The notes beneath the pieces are model-generated. The model was not told the DNA's origin. It saw nothing but the letters and a program-made list of their open reading frames with translations, and made no database searches. Of a stretch of DNA of 64,000 nucleotides, positions 1 through 8,788 are shown piece after piece. Made by a program: the position numbers and the translations under genes. The stretch is from positions 3,596,001 to 3,660,000 of the forward strand of contig JAPFFF010000003.1 in NCBI GenBank assembly GCA_039105265.1, in the 5' to 3' direction. How positions within the stretch are numbered: the stretch's first letter is position 1; every line of letters begins with the position of its first letter. This DNA is from Tritrichomonas musculus. Lineage: Eukaryota; Parabasalia; Tritrichomonadida; Tritrichomonadidae.

Positions 1-3000
1 TATTGCTTTAATTTCACGAACAGTTGATCGTGGATCAATTCTGAATTGTTTAACTTTACTTAATTTACCATTTGACATTATCTTGAATTTGTAAAGTGGC
101 TTTTTAGGTATAACAATGAAAACAGTTTCACCTTGCTCATAGTCATCGAAGCTGCTCTCGTCATCCATTGGTTCAACTACTTCTTCATCTTTTTTATGCT
201 TATCAGGTTCAGCTTCTTCTGTTTCATTAGTATTTGGTTTAGACATCAAATCAAAATCATATTTTCCAAGACCCAATTTTTCCCTTATATCTGATCGTAT
301 TCGAGAAACAGTTGTTCCTCTTTCCACATCTATTTGTTCCTCAATGATTCCACTTAATAATTTGAATGTAAATTTGGGAGGAAGGAGTTCAATGTCTATT
401 ACTTTAGTTTTATCTCCATTAATTATATTAAAGAAAGGCTCGTCTGCAGAAATAATATGCCCTTCAAATGAAACCTTAAATCTTTCAATCGGGGGGAGTT
501 TTTTAGCTCTTTCCAGTTCTTCTTCTTCTTCTTCTTCTAAAAATTCAAAATCTTTTTTATTTTTGTTAATAACGATTAAATTTTTATCCAAAAGAGTTTG
601 GAGTGAGATTTTTCCTGAACCAAAGGGATCACACGGATCTTTCGAATCACTTAGATCTGCGATTTTAAATCTACAAAGATGCAAGTCATCTGAGTTTACT
701 ATATGGATAGAAAATTTAATTGGATACTTCTTAACTTTGATGGGCTCATTAAATAATTTTGCATCAAATAAATTAATCTTATTTCTTAATATGGATTCAT
801 TTTGGAGCAATTGAATGTCATATTTCATATGATTTTTTTTGTCAACTTCAGCCAATTGCAATTTAATCCTATTTTCTATTTCACTAATGGCTTCTATTGT
901 TATGGTTTCTTTCTTGAAACGAATCTTTTCCTGCTTTTCGTCTTCATATTGAAAGGTGTATTCAGGATCAATTAGTTTAATTATTATCTTATTATTGGAC
1001 CTTTTGAATTCATCATTTATAAGAGCATTAGATTCACAATAATTGTCAGAATTTTCTTTATAAAATTGAATTCGAGAAGATTGAATATCCTTTAATTTAT
1101 TAAAATGCAATTTCATAAGTTCTCTTAGTTCCATAAAGGATTTACCATCAGGAATTCTTAATAAATAATCATCATCTTCAAAATGAAAAGAATATTGTGG
1201 GTCCAACTGAATGCATTCGATAATTCTATTTTTCTCGTAATAGTTGAAAATTGGTTCATTTTCATCTAATTCAGTATCTTCAATTTTTAAAATTATATCA
1301 TGATTTTCATTTTTAGGTGGATTTTTCTCTTTAAAATCACCACTAATCAATACATCTCTTACCTTAACATTTTTTTCGTAATTTTTGGAATAAGTCTCAT
1401 TTTGGATTGACTTGAACTTGTATTTGGGCGGAATAATTTGAATAGTGATGATGTTAGATTCATTTATATCGAACATTTTTTGGTCACCTTTTAGATTTTT
1501 ATCGTTATCAATGATTAAATTAATTTTATTTTCAATTTGATATTTTTTACGAATTTTTTTTTTTGCTTTTGAGACATTGTCATCTTCTTCAAATCTATAT
1601 TTGAATTCTGCTTCAGACATAATATCATCTAAATCTTCTTTAATTAGAATATTTTTAAGATTTTGGGTATCAAAACTGAAAGATAAAAGAGGAGGCAGCT
1701 TTGAAATTTCAAAAATTTCATTTCTTTTATAATCTAGGTTTTCAAAGGTATCTTCTTCTTTAATCTCTTTGACCTTTGTATATTCAGTTTCACCCTCTTT
1801 CTTAATTATGTGAGCTTCGACTCTTTCAACCGTTGTAACATTTAGCCATTTTGCTAAATGCTCTTTCACGTTTGTATTGGGATTATCAATGAAAAAAGAT
1901 TTTATTTGTTGTTTATCTTTCTTCTTATATGAATACTTGATTTTTAGAATGTAAGGCTTGTCTTCTGTATTTTTAGTTATACGAGTAATTTCATTTTTTG
2001 ATATATCTATATCATCTTTAAAAACATTATATGGAATATCTTTGATATTTTCTTGTTTTGAAATTGCTTCTTCAAAGGTTTGATATCGAGATAATTCAAG
2101 CTCTTCAACGTTTTGAGAAGGGTCCTTAAAGTAGTATTTGTCAATTACTTCGATTATATAATTCTTGTTTGGATCAATTGTTAAAAAACTTCTTTCATTA
2201 CTTATTATTGCATTATTATTAAGAAAATTGATTTTACTGCATTCATATTTATCAATAAGACTACCAACTATTTCAGTATTGTATTTTAATTCTGTTTTTT
2301 TTCCTGAGTTTTTTTCAAAAACAGTAAATGTAACAGGTTTGAATGTAACATTAAACGAAATAATGTATTCACCATTAACTTTTATGCTATCTGTAAGTAT
2401 AGAGTTCAAAATAGTAAAATCATCATCAATTTTTTTATTTTTATAGGAGATATCAAAGTCATCAAGATTTCGTGGAATTTTCTTATCATCTAAAACGTAA
2501 CTTTTAAAATTTTTGGATTGGCTTTCAATTTTTTCTGAATTAATATGAATAGGATTGATTCCCAAAGATTCCGGTTTAAATTCAATAGTAATGGGCGTTT
2601 CGTTTAAATCAAAGATGAATATTTCTTTGGAATTATAATTATGGGCACGTTCTAATTTGGAAATAATTAATTCATTATCAATAAAGAAAAATTTATCATC
2701 TGATCCTCTTGGGTACAATTGATTTAGAACATCTTTTATCGTAAATTTATTACTTATAAATAATTTTTTTATGGAGGAATTTGTAAAATATAATTCATAT
2801 AGCTTTAGATTTCCAATTTGAAGGAAATCATTTTCTGTATCAACATTTATTAGTTCATCCTCAGTATTTTTTCGATTAGTAATTTTTAAATTTTTACACT
2901 TATATTTATCTTCAAGAAAATTAAGGAAATCTTTGGTTGTTTTTATAGATGGTAGAAATTTTAATTTCATTGAAGATTTTTCATTCCATTTAATCTGGAT

Positions 3001-3765
3001 GCTTGCTATTATTTCGTTTGCTTCAGTAATATCTAGGAAAATGAATTTCCGGTTATTATAATAATCTGCTTTAATTTGATTTAGCAAATCCGTTTGGGGA
3101 ATATCTTCATATACTGTAATTTTTTTTTGCTCTCCATTAATTATATATTCTTTCTCTAGAAGTTTTACTGTTTCTATTTCCAATAAGAAATCAAATAAAA
3201 GCTTCTCATCTTTAAAATCTGATATTGATATTGTATCTTTATTATAAGCGTTTTCGAAGAATTTGATTGATATGATGTGTAATTTTAATTCATTATTATA
3301 AAAATTAAAAAGTTCTTTTTGATTCAAAAATGCATAATACTTATTGTTGAGTCTAACTAAAGGAAATGAGTCTTCAACTAAAATTTGTTTTTCATTAGAA
3401 TCAAAATGAAAAGTATTGTTGCCATACTCTTTTTTGCCCTTAATTCTAACAAAATGATTTAAATAGCAACTGAGTGCTTGTATGAATTGAAAATCATATT
3501 CTACAATTGGCATATTAATCTGTTTTAGTTCTCCTTTATAATTAATTTCATATATATCATTATCTTGATTTGAATAACTTGTTTTTAGTTCTTGCGCTTG
3601 ATTATGGTTTGTTGGCGATTTACGGTTTCCATTATTTGCTTGTATATCTTTTTTTGTCTGATTTGCTGGTTGTTTTGGTGTTTGATCGCTAGTGAAAGCA
3701 CTTGTTTCTTCAGGTTTCACTTCTGGTTTTAAACCTTGTTTATTGGAATTAGGATTCTTACTCAT
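1..3765 (-). CDS. Large tandem-repeat protein, possible stack of beta-grasp (ubiquitin-like) units; 3' end outside window
   Basis: The frame opened by the ATG at 3765-3763 reads 1255 codons without a stop to base 1. I read every codon of this frame against TAA/TAG/TGA. Residues 1-80 are a polar Asn/Gln/Lys-rich leader. After that come repeating blocks of roughly 90-110 residues, each with two beta-strand-like stretches, an amphipathic helix and further strands. Adjacent blocks show related motifs, for example DPQYSFHFEDDDYLLRIPDG and DPEYTFQYEDEKQEKIRF. That order is what a ubiquitin-like beta-grasp fold would give, but no family signature is recognised, so the fold is inference. A run of seven Glu lies near residue 1080. 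No signal peptide or membrane segment is seen. The gene is divergent from the small membrane protein at 3830. The C-terminus is missing because the gene leaves the window. ORF reality is near certain; function is unknown. Confidence 0.85.
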   Translation of the reverse strand, partial: MSKNPNSNKQGLKPEVKPEETSAFTSDQTPKQPANQTKKDIQANNGNRKSPTNHNQAQELKTSYSNQDNDIYEINYKGELKQINMPIVEYDFQFIQALSCYLNHFVRIKGKKEYGNNTFHFDSNEKQILVEDSFPLVRLNNKYYAFLNQKELFNFYNNELKLHIISIKFFENAYNKDTISISDFKDEKLLFDFLLEIETVKLLEKEYIINGEQKKITVYEDIPQTDLLNQIKADYYNNRKFIFLDITEANEIIASIQIKWNEKSSMKLKFLPSIKTTKDFLNFLEDKYKCKNLKITNRKNTEDELINVDTENDFLQIGNLKLYELYFTNSSIKKLFISNKFTIKDVLNQLYPRGSDDKFFFIDNELIISKLERAHNYNSKEIFIFDLNETPITIEFKPESLGINPIHINSEKIESQSKNFKSYVLDDKKIPRNLDDFDISYKNKKIDDDFTILNSILTDSIKVNGEYIISFNVTFKPVTFTVFEKNSGKKTELKYNTEIVGSLIDKYECSKINFLNNNAIISNERSFLTIDPNKNYIIEVIDKYYFKDPSQNVEELELSRYQTFEEAISKQENIKDIPYNVFKDDIDISKNEITRITKNTEDKPYILKIKYSYKKKDKQQIKSFFIDNPNTNVKEHLAKWLNVTTVERVEAHIIKKEGETEYTKVKEIKEEDTFENLDYKRNEIFEISKLPPLLSFSFDTQNLKNILIKEDLDDIMSEAEFKYRFEEDDNVSKAKKKIRKKYQIENKINLIIDNDKNLKGDQKMFDINESNIITIQIIPPKYKFKSIQNETYSKNYEKNVKVRDVLISGDFKEKNPPKNENHDIILKIEDTELDENEPIFNYYEKNRIIECIQLDPQYSFHFEDDDYLLRIPDGKSFMELRELMKLHFNKLKDIQSSRIQFYKENSDNYCESNALINDEFKRSNNKIIIKLIDPEYTFQYEDEKQEKIRFKKETITIEAISEIENRIKLQLAEVDKKNHMKYDIQLLQNESILRNKINLFDAKLFNEPIKVKKYPIKFSIHIVNSDDLHLCRFKIADLSDSKDPCDPFGSGKISLQTLLDKNLIVINKNKKDFEFLEEEEEEELERAKKLPPIERFKVSFEGHIISADEPFFNIINGDKTKVIDIELLPPKFTFKLLSGIIEEQIDVERGTTVSRIRSDIREKLGLGKYDFDLMSKPNTNETEEAEPDKHKKDEEVVEPMDDESSFDDYEQGETVFIVIPKKPLYKFKIMSNGKLSKVKQFRIDPRSTVREIKAI

Positions 3766-3829
3766 TAAAATGCCAGTTTTGAATTTGACCTTAATTTGCC
3801 AAAATTTTTGTCTTTATAAAAATATCTAT
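3766..3829. promoter_or_regulatory. Divergent intergenic promoter region
   Basis: Only 64 bp separate two divergent start codons. TCATTA at 3762-3767 matches the trichomonad initiator pattern TCA-Py-(T/A) on the plus strand, but it overlaps the minus-strand start codon. Assignment to either gene is tentative. Confidence 0.3.
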
Positions 3830-4150
3830 ATGGGAAAAACAAAGAACACAGCAAAAACACCAACTATTAGTATAGACTCAGTTCATGAATTGAAATCAGA
3901 TATTCCATTAAATAGAAGGAATGATGCAATAGACTTATTATCATACTTCTTATTTGCTTTTTCAGGGTTAGCTGTTTATAAATACATTGGCTCACTTCTT
4001 TGGCTTTCTTTCTTTTTTTTAGTATCATTGGTTTTAAATAGGCGATACCGATCAGGAATATTACCACCTCCTTTCTTGATGCTAGGATTTAATTGCTTTT
4101 TAATTTATATCTTTTACAAAATTTTACTTCTTGGCCTCAGAGATATATGA
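3830..4150 (+). CDS. Small membrane protein resembling Asterix/PAT10 (WDR83OS family)
   Basis: A 106-residue protein. I chose the ATG at 3830; the frame is open further upstream to 3692 but would then run across the divergent gene's start. After a polar head of about 35 residues there are two or three hydrophobic segments (about 40-57, 60-72 and 80-100), with a basic NRRYRSG linker. Length, the acidic-to-hydrophobic entry (DAIDLL, FSGLAVYK), a Trp in the second segment followed by a short N-R turn, and a final hydrophobic span all resemble Asterix. Asterix is the small ER subunit of the PAT chaperone complex that helps insert multipass membrane proteins. Identity is low, so this is a tentative family call; an unrelated small membrane protein is the alternative. 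Confidence 0.45.
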   Translation: MGKTKNTAKTPTISIDSVHELKSDIPLNRRNDAIDLLSYFLFAFSGLAVYKYIGSLLWLSFFFLVSLVLNRRYRSGILPPPFLMLGFNCFLIYIFYKILLLGLRDI

Positions 4151-4592
4151 TTTTTTAACCTATTATATTGATCTCTAAATTATTCTACTTTGCCATTATC
4201 ATTCAATAAGCAAGCAATATCTTCCATTTGTTCTACATCAATTTTTTTTTTTTTTTTTTTTGGTATCTGAATAGTGCTATACTTACAACCTTTATTAATA
4301 ATATTGGACTAGTTTTAATTATTGGTATAATACAATAAAAACTTAAATTTATAATAAACAAGTAACTTATTTATTTATAATAAACATATGTCTTTATGGG
4401 GAGGTAAAAAAAATCATATAAAATCGAAACTGAAAAACGCACATCACATTTTTTTCCGTTTGTTTTATATCACATATCATTAATACTAAATTCAAAACGC
4501 ACTGAAAAAATGGTAGCTTTGAATAGTTTATTTCCATGCGTTTGATTTTCTGAATGGAAGAATTTCTTATTTAAACGTATACCACTTCTTTC
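4151..4592. other. Intergenic spacer, AT-rich
   Basis: This contains a T20 tract (4242-4261) and AT-rich sequence leading to the Myb gene. I see no RNA gene, ORF or clear initiator. Confidence 0.6.
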
Positions 4593-5363
4593 ATGGAAAT
4601 CTCGTCATCAGTTGCACTTGCTCCAACACGCAGTCGCAACCAAACACAAAGTATCATTTGGACGCCGCTTGAAGATCAGAAATTGGCACAGATTATGAAG
4701 GAGAACCCATCACCGCCATGGTGCTCTCTAGTCGCTTTATTTCCTGGGAAGACAGCACAACAAATAGCTGGACGCTGGGGAAAAGTTTTAAATCCACATC
4801 TAGTTAAAGGATCGTGGACTCGAGAAGAAGATGAAATGATTATTCGCTTTGTTAAACAAAATGGGCCCAAAAATTGGGTAAAACTTGCAGGAATGCTCCC
4901 AGGACGAATTGGAAAGCAATGCAGGGAAAGATGGACAAACCACCTTAGTCCGAACGTTGCAAAAGTTCACTGGACAGAAGAGGAGGATCAAAAGCTTATT
5001 GGATTGCACAAGCAATTTGGTAATCAATGGACAATGATAGCATCATTTTTTGAAGGTAGAACAGATAATTGTGTTAAGAATAGATGGAATAGCTCTTTGA
5101 AAAGAAGGATTGAACGAATAGCAAGAGGGGAACCAGCAATGCGAAAGAGAGGAAGGAAACCCAAAAATAAGTCATCTGAATCGGAATGTAGTTCTCCAAT
5201 TCAACAAGAACCTCCTGTAAATCCAATATCAACAACAATTGGCGTAATATCAAATAGTATTGTAATGGGCATGCCTCCTTTTGTAGAAAAAAGAGATATA
5301 CCTGTAAAGTCTCTTGCTCAAAATCGTCTTGATCTTGAATTGCTAATGAATCGACCAATTTAA
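4593..5363 (+). CDS. Three-repeat Myb DNA-binding protein
   Basis: A 256-residue protein with three Myb/SANT repeats at about 21-71, 72-124 and 125-172. Repeats 2 and 3 have the classic entries (GSWTREEDEMI and HWTEEEDQKL) and exits (GRIGKQCRERWTNHL and GRTDNCVKNRWNS). Repeat 1 is more divergent (IIWTPLEDQKL ... QQIAGRWGKVL) but keeps its tryptophans. A basic AT-hook-like stretch KRGRKPKNK follows near residue 185, then a Ser/Pro-rich tail. The R1R2R3 layout resembles vertebrate c-Myb and the many trichomonad Myb factors that control transcription, such as the T. vaginalis ap65-1 regulators. It is a nuclear sequence-specific regulator by inference. The target genes cannot be told from the sequence. 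Confidence 0.9.
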   Translation: MEISSSVALAPTRSRNQTQSIIWTPLEDQKLAQIMKENPSPPWCSLVALFPGKTAQQIAGRWGKVLNPHLVKGSWTREEDEMIIRFVKQNGPKNWVKLAGMLPGRIGKQCRERWTNHLSPNVAKVHWTEEEDQKLIGLHKQFGNQWTMIASFFEGRTDNCVKNRWNSSLKRRIERIARGEPAMRKRGRKPKNKSSESECSSPIQQEPPVNPISTTIGVISNSIVMGMPPFVEKRDIPVKSLAQNRLDLELLMNRPI

Positions 5364-7582
5364 CTTTTTTGTCATGATTCTAACAAAAGATTAATTGTGA
5401 TTGTCACTGAAGCTATAAAATATTAATATATCGGCAATATTTTTATGTATTCGACTTTTTTTAAAACATATATTTTCATTAAAAGCTTAGATGTTTTGAC
5501 TGGTTTGTTGTTTTGAGATATTGTTGAAGCATTGATCATAAATAAAAATTGATTTTCAAACGTTCACTTCAGTATTGAATTTTGAAATTCACTTAAAACG
5601 TAACGAAGTCTTCTCAATTTTCTACTTTCTAAATTTTTTGAAAGAGTCACGTTTGTGAAATAAATCATAATATCTTCTAAATAACTATATTAAATTCAAA
5701 TGTTTTTGATATTATACTATATATATAAATGATATAAATATAAAATCATATGTTTATTTGAAGGATTTTAAAAATTTGTTAGAGTGCGATGACTTCAGGT
5801 AGGGATATAAATTTGAGAGTACACACCGATAGGGAGTAAACATTCTAATCAATTTTTTTGCAAAAGTACAGAGTACAAAGAAACATGAAAAAAGTACACA
5901 CAAAAGAGTACATTATCTGAAAAAATTATGTGAGATATCACAATTTAAACAATTATCTCTGAAAAAGCTGGAAAAAAAAAAAAACATTTCATTTTTTTTG
6001 AAAGGGTGTAATTTTTTAGCACATTTGTATGTATATATGGTCCAGATAAACTTTTTTGAGAAATTAAAACTAATATTTTTTAAACAAAATAGCATGACCC
6101 CCTATTCATGCTTTTTTTATTCCTTTAAAATAATTTAAAAATATTTGTTTTCTTATTTAATATTGTTTTTAACCATTAAATCCTAAATTTTATCAATTTA
6201 GGAAGCCCAACAAGCCATTTGATTCTCTAAATCAACCATTTTTAAGAAGAATTATTAATCAAATAATAATCTCATTTTTGAAAATTTTCGATTATTTCGC
6301 CTTTAACATATTCTCTAAATGGCATAAATTAAGAAATCAATAAAAAATACAAGGAACTTTTAATCTTTTCTATGTAAAATAAAGCTCGAAAAAATGGACG
6401 ATTATTTTCTTCTGAAAAAGTTGTATATGTATAAAGAATTCCTCTTTTTGAAAATATAAGATAGAAATTTTAACACGAACTTTTACACTTTTTAGCATTC
6501 AATTATTTGAATTAAATTTTTACAAAGAGCCGAACTTTTGCAAAATTTTGCATTCAATTTTTGGCACTTTTTTTGTAAAAATAAAAAATATACATAAAAA
6601 ACAAGTTAAAAACATTACTTATAGCTTTTATTAATCGATTATTATTGTTTTATATTTCCTTTTAAAAAATTATCATACTTTCTTTATTTTTTCTATTATA
6701 ATTAGTGTTAATAAAAGGTTTAGCCTCGTCTATATCTTCATAATGATAAATATCTCTAAAAGTAATCACAAAATAGTCAATTTGTTAAACGAGAGGAAGA
6801 TTATTCTTTTAAATATTTGATAGAGATTAATCAGTATTACTGCATAAAAGAAGGTCATTATGGCATCATGATTACAAAATGAATACTTATTTTGCATGGC
6901 ACTAGGAAATTGCATGGAGTTTATTCACAAATGTTGAAAAGAAATTTAAATCTTCATCATCCACTGCACATTAGGCTAATATGATGAAACCTAAGTAGTT
7001 ATTATATATTAAAAATGCAATCAAATTGATAAAAGCGAGAAAACACTTGGAAACAAACTATAAAAATTTTTTTTATGCTTGGCCTTGACGGTTATAAAAA
7101 ATAAATCATTCAATTTTTTTGAATAGAAAATTTTGCAAAAGTTCGGAAAAAAATATTTATCAAATATAATATCACATTTATTGTTTTATTTGAAACCAAA
7201 CAAATAACATAATTAAAATTTTATTTTCATGTTATAATTATTATTCCATAAAAAAATCGATAAATTTTGGTATCATTTAAATTGATATCATCCAAACTTT
7301 AGATATAGAAGTAAATTACATTTAAAATACTATCAATAGTATTTGTGACAAGATAAAATAAGTAAAAAAGATTTTTGAATTTAAATATCAAAGAGCAAAA
7401 TATTTCAAAAAAAGCATAAGTAGGAGGTCAATTATGATTAATATTATAAATATTATAATATTAAGATCAATTATGATTAATATATGCTCATTTATTTATT
7501 TAAACATGGATTTCAATATCCAACAATAAAATATTAATATTCATTCTTTGCCAAAATTAAATGCCTTCTCTTTTTCATTTAT
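5364..7582. other. AT-rich spacer containing an inverted-repeat element
   Basis: A 2.2-kb non-coding stretch. Apart from the inverted-repeat element at 6530-7146 and short A/T tracts I see no coding frame or RNA gene. Short ORFs here are Phe/Lys-rich and look random. Confidence 0.6.
6530..7146. mobile_element. MITE-like element with about 20-bp terminal inverted repeats
   Basis: CCGAACTTTTGCAAAATTTT at 6530-6549 recurs exactly inverted at 7127-7146, and homology resumes two bases further in (ATTCAA on both sides). The interior (617 bp overall) has no ORF, as expected of a non-autonomous DNA transposon. A second diverged copy of the left repeat lies just outside (about 6474-6502). I could not identify a target-site duplication, so the exact ends are uncertain. 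Confidence 0.5.
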
Positions 7583-8638
7583 TTAAAGAAATGAGTCGAT
7601 CAAATCATCCATCGCAGATTTATCTTGATTTGGATCATTATTGGGAATTGGGTTCAAATCAGATCCAAAATCAAGCAAGTTTTCTTCTGTTTTTTGGCTA
7701 TTTTGAGGTTGTTTTTGCTCCCCAATACTTTTTTTCTTAATTTTATCAAATTCGGCAAAAAAGTCATCTACACTCATTTCATCAAATAGCTGACCGCGAT
7801 GCCGTAAAGGAGTCCTTTTTTTTTCTTTTGATTTTCCATCTAAAGTTTCAGAATGCAAATACTTTTTAACTTTATTTTGGTATTTTCGGACAAGATTAAT
7901 AAAACTCTCTGTATCAATTTTTAGTGTTCGCTTAAATTCAACCATTGTGTGCTGACAAAGTTCACAAAAAGATCTTTCTGTTGATATTGCCGAGCGAATT
8001 TCTTTGTCAATAACTGTTGGCTCAAGATCGTTAAGTCTTTTCGAAATCTCTCTGACATTAGGCAATATCTCATGAAGAAGGGGATCACTTGGCCCTTTCC
8101 CATCTAAAAATGAAGTGATTAGGCATTGCGAAAAAATTATTAATACATCGAGTGATGCATCTAGATCATTGTTAAGTTTAGATTTGATCGAAGGAGTCAT
8201 CTTTGGTACATAATATGTTTTACACATTGAATTTTGCCATGATTCAAAATAATCATCTAAACAATTTTGAGCTGCACAACTTGAAACCCATACTGGCGCA
8301 AATTTATATATGAAATTATGAAGCTCTGGATTACGCTGAATAAGCGGACTATTCAGTTGTTGAATTAATTGTGGACTTTGCAATAAGATAAGTTGCGGCT
8401 TTTTTGAATTTTTAAATAATGCATCGATTAAAATAAGGCAATTGAGAGAAACTCCTTTTTTTCCACGTGCAAGGTGATTACAAATAATTGATATAAAAGT
8501 TGGAATTGCAGATGAAGATGAATATATAATTCCCAAAATTCGCAATATTGTACTCCAATCAGGAGATCCAGGTGCACCTGAAATTGCTTTTTTAACCAAG
8601 TTTTCAGCTTGCAATTGAAAATTCCCTTCTATCTCCAT
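7583..8638 (-). CDS. VHS/GAT-like endosomal sorting adaptor
   Basis: A 351-residue protein starting at the ATG at 8638. Residues about 8-145 form an all-helical VHS/ENTH-superfamily-like domain, with LVKKAISGAPGSPDWSTIL at the start and a KGVSLNCLILIDALFKNS segment matching the helix where VHS domains list their Leu-rich core. Residues about 160-265 are a second helical bundle that could be a GAT domain. The disordered tail ends with ENLLDFGSDLNP and DDLIDSFL, clathrin-box and acidic-dileucine-like motifs typical of TOM1/GGA/Lsb5 proteins. These proteins bind ubiquitinated or sorting-signal cargo and clathrin at endosomes and the trans-Golgi. The family is inferred from architecture; an ANTH/epsin-like adaptor is the main alternative. 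Confidence 0.65.
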   Translation of the reverse strand: MEIEGNFQLQAENLVKKAISGAPGSPDWSTILRILGIIYSSSSAIPTFISIICNHLARGKKGVSLNCLILIDALFKNSKKPQLILLQSPQLIQQLNSPLIQRNPELHNFIYKFAPVWVSSCAAQNCLDDYFESWQNSMCKTYYVPKMTPSIKSKLNNDLDASLDVLIIFSQCLITSFLDGKGPSDPLLHEILPNVREISKRLNDLEPTVIDKEIRSAISTERSFCELCQHTMVEFKRTLKIDTESFINLVRKYQNKVKKYLHSETLDGKSKEKKRTPLRHRGQLFDEMSVDDFFAEFDKIKKKSIGEQKQPQNSQKTEENLLDFGSDLNPIPNNDPNQDKSAMDDLIDSFL

Positions 8639-8678
8639 GGAGAAATTGAAAGGTAAATTAAAAATTTTTCATAAGAGG

Positions 8679-8689
8679 GGAATCGAACC
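8679..8689 (-). other. Orphan Pol III B-box / tRNA T-arm remnant
   Basis: The minus strand reads GGTTCGATTCC, an exact match to the tRNA T-arm/B-box consensus GGTTCGANNCC. It is followed by CCTCTTATGA and then a T5 run at 8665-8669. About 30 bases upstream TTATAAG could pair with CTTATGA like an acceptor stem. There is no D-arm, anticodon arm or A-box, and the T stem has mismatches. This is probably a tRNA 3'-end remnant or chance. Confidence 0.3.
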
Positions 8690-8788
8690 TTTCGTAATCA
8701 TTTAAAAAAATATGCTTATAACTTTTTTATTTTTATTTTTTTTTTTTTTTTTTTAATATAATATGCTTTTAAATAACAACTTTATCAA

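Noticed and set aside
344-2446. Plus-strand ORFs at 344-814 and 2165-2446
   Set aside because: They lie wholly inside the continuous 1255-codon minus-strand frame and are Leu/Ser/Phe-rich shadows.
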